Shown here piece by piece: positions 60,052 to 64,000 of a stretch of DNA of 64,000 nucleotides. The position numbers and the translations under genes were made by a program. Under the pieces are notes generated by a model, which ran no database searches, had not been told where the DNA came from, and saw nothing but the letters and a program-made list of their open reading frames with translations. The stretch is from the NCBI GenBank assembly GCA_903860915.1, contig CAIOSJ010000025.1:265597-329596 (forward strand). The letters are read 5' to 3'. Within the stretch, counting starts at the first letter, position 1. The number at the start of each line of letters is the position of its first letter. Source of the stretch: an uncultured Actinomycetes bacterium (GTDB lineage Bacteria; Actinomycetota; Acidimicrobiia; Acidimicrobiales; RAAP-2).

Positions 60052-61869
60052 ATGCCGAAGCCTCCAATCAACAAGTTCAGAGACCACCAGGCACTCGCAC
60101 CTTTGGCGGACATCCTGATATGGTCGTTCTCGCTCGCGGCGGCGGAATATTTTCGGTACCACACCATTGCTGGTCGAAGCACCGATGGCCTAAAAATCCA
60201 AATGACCATGGGCGTGGCCGTTCTGATCCAGTTGGGCACGGGCTACTTCCTGTTGTATCGCCACCGTTGGCGTGTCGGCTCGCTAGAAGAGATTGTGCGT
60301 CTCATCACTACTGAGAGCATGGTCGGTGCTACTTTGTTGGTTTTTGTTCTGTCGGGTTTTAGGGCGCAGGTGTCCTTCGGGGTCGTGATATCGGCCACTA
60401 GTTTCACCATGCTCGCCTCAGTAGGTATCAGGATCGGCTACCGCTTGGTGGTCGATAAACAGCTAGGTCGCCGCCGCGTACTGCCGAGCGAGCGAGCCCT
60501 CGTCTACGGCGTTGACTCCCGCACCGTGGCGCTCCTGGATGTACTCGCGGAAAGCGCGGCGCCACCCTTTTCAGTCGTGGGTTTACTCGACACCTCCTTG
60601 TCAAAGAATCCATTGAAAATCAGAAACGTCAGTGTTGTCGGGACGATGGCTGACCTTGAAAACGTGGCTCGGATGCTGTCCTGCACTACCTTAGTCATTG
60701 CAGCTTCGGGTCTTCAGCGAAAGGAAGTTAGCTCGATTTCTCAACGTGCGGCCAGTGCTGGCTTGCGACTACGAATCTTGCCGTCGCTGCACCAGCTCGC
60801 AACGGCAAGCGACGAACTAGACGAATTAAGTTCGCCCCAGTACGAAGACGTCCTGGGGCGGGCGGTTGTTGCGGTCAGTAGCGATGAGTACCGCAGCACC
60901 TTCGCCGGTATGCGAGTGCTCGTCACCGGCGCCGGAGGATCTATCGGCTCGGAACTCTGCCGTCAGATTGCTCGCCTGGAGCCTGAGGCCCTCATCATGC
61001 TCGATAGAGACGAATCGGCGTTGCACCAATTGCAACTCAGCCTCGATGGTCGAGCACTGCTTCAAACGCGCAATCTCGTCGTCGCCGATATCCGAGACCG
61101 AGAAGCTCTCGCCTCGGCCTTCAGTGAGCACCGCCCAACAGTCGTCCTACACGCCGCGGCCCTCAAGCACCTACCACTTCTCGAAATGTACCCAGGGGAG
61201 GCGGTTAAGTCGAACGTATGGGGCACGCTCAATGTCCTGGAAGTCTCCTCGACTCACCGAGTCGAGGTCTTCGTTAATATTTCGACCGATAAGGCGGCTG
61301 ACCCCATCAGCGTGTTGGGGTATTCGAAGCGCCTCGCGGAAATTGCGACTGCTGATTTCGCACGTCGTTCTCCTGGAAGATACTGCAGCGTTCGTTTCGG
61401 TAACGTCCTCGGGAGCCGGGGATCAATACTCACGACCTTTCGAGAGCAATTGAAGAATGGTTTGCCGCTGACGGTTACTGACCCCAAGGTCTCGCGCTAC
61501 TTCATGCTGGTTGAAGAATCCGTCGAACTCATTCTGCAGGCGACCTCAATGGGGTCTAGCGGAGAAGTGCTGGTGTTGGATATGGGTGAACCAGTCCTAA
61601 TCGCCGACGTGGCCAGAGAAATGATCGCGGCCTCCGGTAAGTCGATTGAATTGGTGTTTACGGGTCTTCGTCCCGGAGAGAAAGTCGCCGAAGTTCTCTT
61701 TTCTACGACGGAGACTCCTAGGGCTACTAGCCACGCAGCAATTTCCGCCGTTGAGGTGCCCGAGCAGGATTCGCAGAAATTTCGACACTTTCCCACTGAA
61801 GATTTCGCCTCGACCTTGGCCACGCTGCGATCCATGGGAAGCAAGCAGCCACGAGCCATTGAAGTGTGA
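60052..61869 (+). CDS. CapD/PglF-type nucleoside-diphosphate-sugar epimerase/dehydratase
   Basis: 605 residues from the ATG at 60052 (AAGGA upstream). Four N-terminal helices (about 15-135) anchor it to the membrane, then a Rossmann-like linker (DSRTVALLDVL), and an SDR domain with TGAGGSIGSELCRQI, VVADIRD, HAAALKHLPLLEMYP, NISTDKAADPISVLGYSKR and the C-terminal LRPGEKVAEVLF. It converts UDP-GlcNAc-type sugars into 4,6-dehydrated or epimerised intermediates for capsule or glycoprotein glycans. Confidence 0.93.
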   Translation: MPKPPINKFRDHQALAPLADILIWSFSLAAAEYFRYHTIAGRSTDGLKIQMTMGVAVLIQLGTGYFLLYRHRWRVGSLEEIVRLITTESMVGATLLVFVLSGFRAQVSFGVVISATSFTMLASVGIRIGYRLVVDKQLGRRRVLPSERALVYGVDSRTVALLDVLAESAAPPFSVVGLLDTSLSKNPLKIRNVSVVGTMADLENVARMLSCTTLVIAASGLQRKEVSSISQRAASAGLRLRILPSLHQLATASDELDELSSPQYEDVLGRAVVAVSSDEYRSTFAGMRVLVTGAGGSIGSELCRQIARLEPEALIMLDRDESALHQLQLSLDGRALLQTRNLVVADIRDREALASAFSEHRPTVVLHAAALKHLPLLEMYPGEAVKSNVWGTLNVLEVSSTHRVEVFVNISTDKAADPISVLGYSKRLAEIATADFARRSPGRYCSVRFGNVLGSRGSILTTFREQLKNGLPLTVTDPKVSRYFMLVEESVELILQATSMGSSGEVLVLDMGEPVLIADVAREMIAASGKSIELVFTGLRPGEKVAEVLFSTTETPRATSHAAISAVEVPEQDSQKFRHFPTEDFASTLATLRSMGSKQPRAIEV

Positions 61870-61910
61870 CGAGCTCCACATTTTCAAGTTTTCATGGAGA
61901 GGAAAACGTT

Positions 61911-63179
61911 TTGTCAGAAGGTAAGAAAAAAGTCGTAGTTGTTGGTCAGGGCTACGTCGGACTACCCCTCGCCATGGCCGCTGTTGGCGTCGGATACCAG
62001 GTCATTGGCTATGACACGAGCACTCAGCGGATCGAGATGTTGCAGTCTGGTAATTCATTCATTGAAGATATTTCCAACGAACAACTCCAAGCCGCCTTGG
62101 CTCAGGGCAGATATGTGCCGACGGCGGTTTTGTCAGATTGTTGTGACTTCGACGTAGCCGTCATCACGGTCCCCACGCCTTTAAAGGATAGATTGCCCGA
62201 CTTAGATTTTATTGAAAGTGCCGCACTCGATATTGGTACGTGTCTCACACGAGGCGCGCTGGTCATTCTCGAGTCCACGACCTATCCAGGAACTACGGAG
62301 GAATTGTTCAAGGATCTTCTGGAAAAAAGTTCGGGCCTCTCGGCGGGAACCGATTTCAAACTTGGCTACAGCCCAGAGCGGATAGACCCCGGAAACCCCG
62401 TCTGGCACTTTGAAAACACACCAAAGGTGGTGTCGGGAATTGATGGCCCTTCGCTCGAAGCAGTCGACGAATTTTACTCGGGGTTGGTTGAGAAAACAGT
62501 TCGGGTTTCGACTACGCGGGTCGCCGAACTGTGCAAACTTCTTGAAAATACATTTCGCCACGTCAACATAGCGCTCGTCAATGAACTCGCGATGTTCGCC
62601 AGTGCGCTGGACGCAGACGTGTGGGAAGCGATTAATGCCTCGTCAACCAAGCCCTTTGGCTTCATGCGATTCACGCCGGGTCCGGGCGTGGGCGGTCACT
62701 GCCTCCCCGTTGACCCGTCATACCTATCATGGAAAGTGCAGCAATCAACAGGTGAACTTTTCCGATTTGTGAATCTCGCGAATGAAGTCAACGAGCACAT
62801 GCCTAAATACACCGTGCAACGAGTTGGTGAAATTCTCAACAGGGACAAGAAGCCAGTCAATGGTTCTCGAATTTTGGTCTGTGGCCTCGCCTATAAAAAG
62901 AATTCTAGTGATTTCCGTGAATCACCATCGCTGGTGGTATGCGAGCTTCTGACAAGCTTGGGCGCTGAGGTGCGAGTAGCCGATGCGTGGGTTCCCGAAG
63001 GTGCAAAGGTGCCGTGGAATCGAGTTCCCCTCAACATTGAAGAAATGAAGGCAGCTGACCTCGTGCTCATACTCACCGACCATGATGATGTGGACTATGC
63101 GGAAATCAGGGGAAATTCAAAACTAATCTTTGATACTCGACACTGCGTTGCGGTCGGTGACAACGTGGAGTATCTCTAA
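61911..63179 (+). CDS. UDP-sugar dehydrogenase (UDP-ManNAc/UDP-Glc dehydrogenase family)
   Basis: About 422 residues from TTG 61911 (GGAGAGG about eight bases upstream); GTG 61866 overlapping the previous stop is an alternative. N-terminal NAD motif VVVVGQGYVGLPLAMAA, ESTTYPGTTEE, LGYSPERIDPGN, the catalytic Cys in GVGGHCLPVDPSYL and CGLAYKKNSSDFRESPS are conserved. It oxidises the C6 of an NDP-sugar to a uronate. It follows the epimerase with a short gap, the start of a polysaccharide locus. Confidence 0.93.
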   Translation: MSEGKKKVVVVGQGYVGLPLAMAAVGVGYQVIGYDTSTQRIEMLQSGNSFIEDISNEQLQAALAQGRYVPTAVLSDCCDFDVAVITVPTPLKDRLPDLDFIESAALDIGTCLTRGALVILESTTYPGTTEELFKDLLEKSSGLSAGTDFKLGYSPERIDPGNPVWHFENTPKVVSGIDGPSLEAVDEFYSGLVEKTVRVSTTRVAELCKLLENTFRHVNIALVNELAMFASALDADVWEAINASSTKPFGFMRFTPGPGVGGHCLPVDPSYLSWKVQQSTGELFRFVNLANEVNEHMPKYTVQRVGEILNRDKKPVNGSRILVCGLAYKKNSSDFRESPSLVVCELLTSLGAEVRVADAWVPEGAKVPWNRVPLNIEEMKAADLVLILTDHDDVDYAEIRGNSKLIFDTRHCVAVGDNVEYL

Positions 63180-63299
63180 TGAGGAATCCGATCAGTGCCG
63201 GTGAACGGAGCGCTAGCACTAGATTTTGACGCCCTTCGCAGGGGACGAGTTCAAGGAAGCGCGGCGAATGGGATAACACGTGACCGTAATTTCTTTTGG
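63180..63299. other. Gene-free spacer before the IS remnants
   Basis: No supported gene. An open frame from a GTG at 63195 (about 68 codons) lacks a ribosome binding site and runs into the transposase remnant. Nothing recognisable on the reverse strand. Confidence 0.4.
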
Positions 63300-63536
63300 T
63301 TATTGGGGTCTCCGGATATCAGTGTTGGCCGATTGTCGCGAGTAATGACCAATGGGCTTCCCGGCGGACAGCACTGCACGAATGCGATAGTTGCGAAATG
63401 ATGGGAATCCTAACGCCACACGTTTGGCTCTCTTGGCGAGATTGTTCATTGAATCGGTGTATCCCTTCGTGATGTGTAGTTTGTGCCATCCGCTGATCTG
63501 GTCGCGCTACTTTTTGAGAGTACGTCCGAGCGGGGT
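63300..63536 (-). pseudogene. Decayed ISL3-family transposase fragment
   Basis: The reverse strand reads LGRTLKK, then a stop at 63507-63509, then RDQISGWHK, DSMNNLAKRAKRVALGFPSF and RNYRIRAVLSAGKP. This matches the C-terminal end of ISL3-family transposases, whose sequence reads LGRTLKKW at the stop. Near 63362 the frame changes (WSLLATI lies in another frame). Only the last ~75 codons remain, so it is a remnant. Confidence 0.8.
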
Positions 63537-63900
63537 GACGCACCAGCGTTCGTGGCGCTCGACACGGATCCAGAGCTCATTGCCGACACCCTGCAGGACT
63601 GGTGTCGAGCCGCCAATATCAACACCAGCTACTGCGACCCCGGTTTTCCCTGACAGAACGGACGCAGTGAATCATTCAACTCGACACTGCGTGACGAACT
63701 CTTAACACTGAAATCTTTGCTCTATGTGGGAGATTCGATTCATGCTGGAAGTGCACCGCAAGAGCCACGACAACTACCGACCACACAGTGCTCTTGGCTA
63801 CATGACGCCGGTTGAATTCGCTGCTAAGTGGCAGGAAGAAAACCCAGTGACACTCTCCCAAAGGGTGGCAAATGAAGGCGGTCCGCATACTGCTAACTAA
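63537..63900 (+). pseudogene. Decayed IS3-family transposase (integrase core) fragment
   Basis: The frame from 63537 reads DAPAFVALDTDPELIADTLQ, DWCRAANINTSYCDPGFP, then a TGA at 63651-63653 where the family has Trp, then QNGRSESFNSTLRDELLTLK. The C-terminal part is in another frame from ATG 63724: HDNYRPHSALGYMTPVEFAA, KWQEENP, ending at 63900. These are the DDE-region and C-terminal landmarks of IS3 elements (PGSPWQN...ESFN, RPHSSLGYLTP). It overlaps the end of the ISL3 remnant. Confidence 0.85.
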
Positions 63901-63986
63901 TTCGAATAAGAAAGAATAGTTTTCTGCTCCTGTGAATCGCACTGGGAATGTTGGAGGCTCCAGACTTTGGAAACAAGGATGGAGCC

Positions 63987-64000
63987 ATGGGAACCAACAA
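63987..64000 (+). CDS. Start of a further gene, possibly a transposase orfA
   Basis: The last 14 bases read ATG GGA ACC AAC AA, with AAGGATGGAG upstream. MGTN openings occur in some transposase first ORFs and the flanking dyad TGGAGGCTCCA (63951-63961) is IS-like, but four codons cannot establish identity. An in-frame-shifted ATG at 63979 is an alternative. Confidence 0.25.

Overview
The window looks like chromosomal DNA from an actinobacterium of moderately high G+C content. The gene families fit Actinomycetota and perhaps class Acidimicrobiia: a GlpX-type fructose bisphosphatase, a MurA with Asp at the usual Cys, a SCO6745-family protein, paired LmbE/Mca-like mycothiol-type hydrolases and a steroid-type P450. 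No 16S rRNA or other taxonomic marker is present, so the class-level placement is inference. GTG and TTG starts are common, and many genes overlap by 1-4 bases (ATGA or GTGA).

Layout. 1-7.7 kb: a truncated gene, glpX, then murA-meaB-membrane protein, the sulfate assimilation set cysN-cysD divergent from cysH, a membrane protein and tRNA-Ala(CGC). 8-18.8 kb: a TIM-barrel protein, a reverse-strand acyl-CoA dehydrogenase/crotonase/MDR oxidoreductase group, an SRPBCC protein, an anchored unknown protein, a GT2 glycosyltransferase, a gene-free stretch with DnaA-box-like motifs and a very strong terminator, a reverse operon of PaaI thioesterase-FabH-nucleotidyltransferase, and threonine aldolase. 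18.9-28 kb: a PRC/MgtE-N/CBS protein next to an atypical NRAMP transporter, two tandem LmbE hydrolases, an AAA ATPase, ahcY and ychF. 27.4-31.8 kb: a NitT/NMT1-type ABC transporter followed by ribokinase and nucleoside hydrolase, a likely nucleoside-salvage unit. 31.8-36.3 kb: envelope or secreted proteins, tRNA-Arg(CCT) and a SCO6745 protein. 36.3-44 kb: nutrient uptake, with glnB-amtB, pitA plus a small membrane protein, and pstS-pstC-pstA-pstB. Tandem 11-bp repeats resembling PHO boxes precede pitA and pstS. 44-56.3 kb: amidase, GT-C-like membrane protein, acs, NCS1 permease, beta-carbonic anhydrase, YihY/BrkB protein, P450, NifU-domain protein, MFS transporter and acyl-CoA dehydrogenase. 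56.3-63.2 kb: an overlapping GT4/methyltransferase/alpha-alpha-toroid cluster, a frameshifted DUF1330-like gene, then a CapD/PglF-type epimerase-dehydratase and a UDP-sugar dehydrogenase that begin a surface polysaccharide locus. 63.2-64 kb: two decayed transposases, ISL3-like on the reverse strand and IS3-like on the forward strand, each with a Trp-to-stop mutation and a frameshift.

Most of the window is core metabolism and transport. The most unusual points are the APS-reductase-like CysH lacking one cluster cysteine, the NRAMP protein with a changed metal site beside a CBS/MgtE-N partner, the nucleoside-salvage transporter unit, the three-gene glycosylation/toroid cluster, the putative Pho-box repeats, and a hairpin lying inside the predicted start of pstC.
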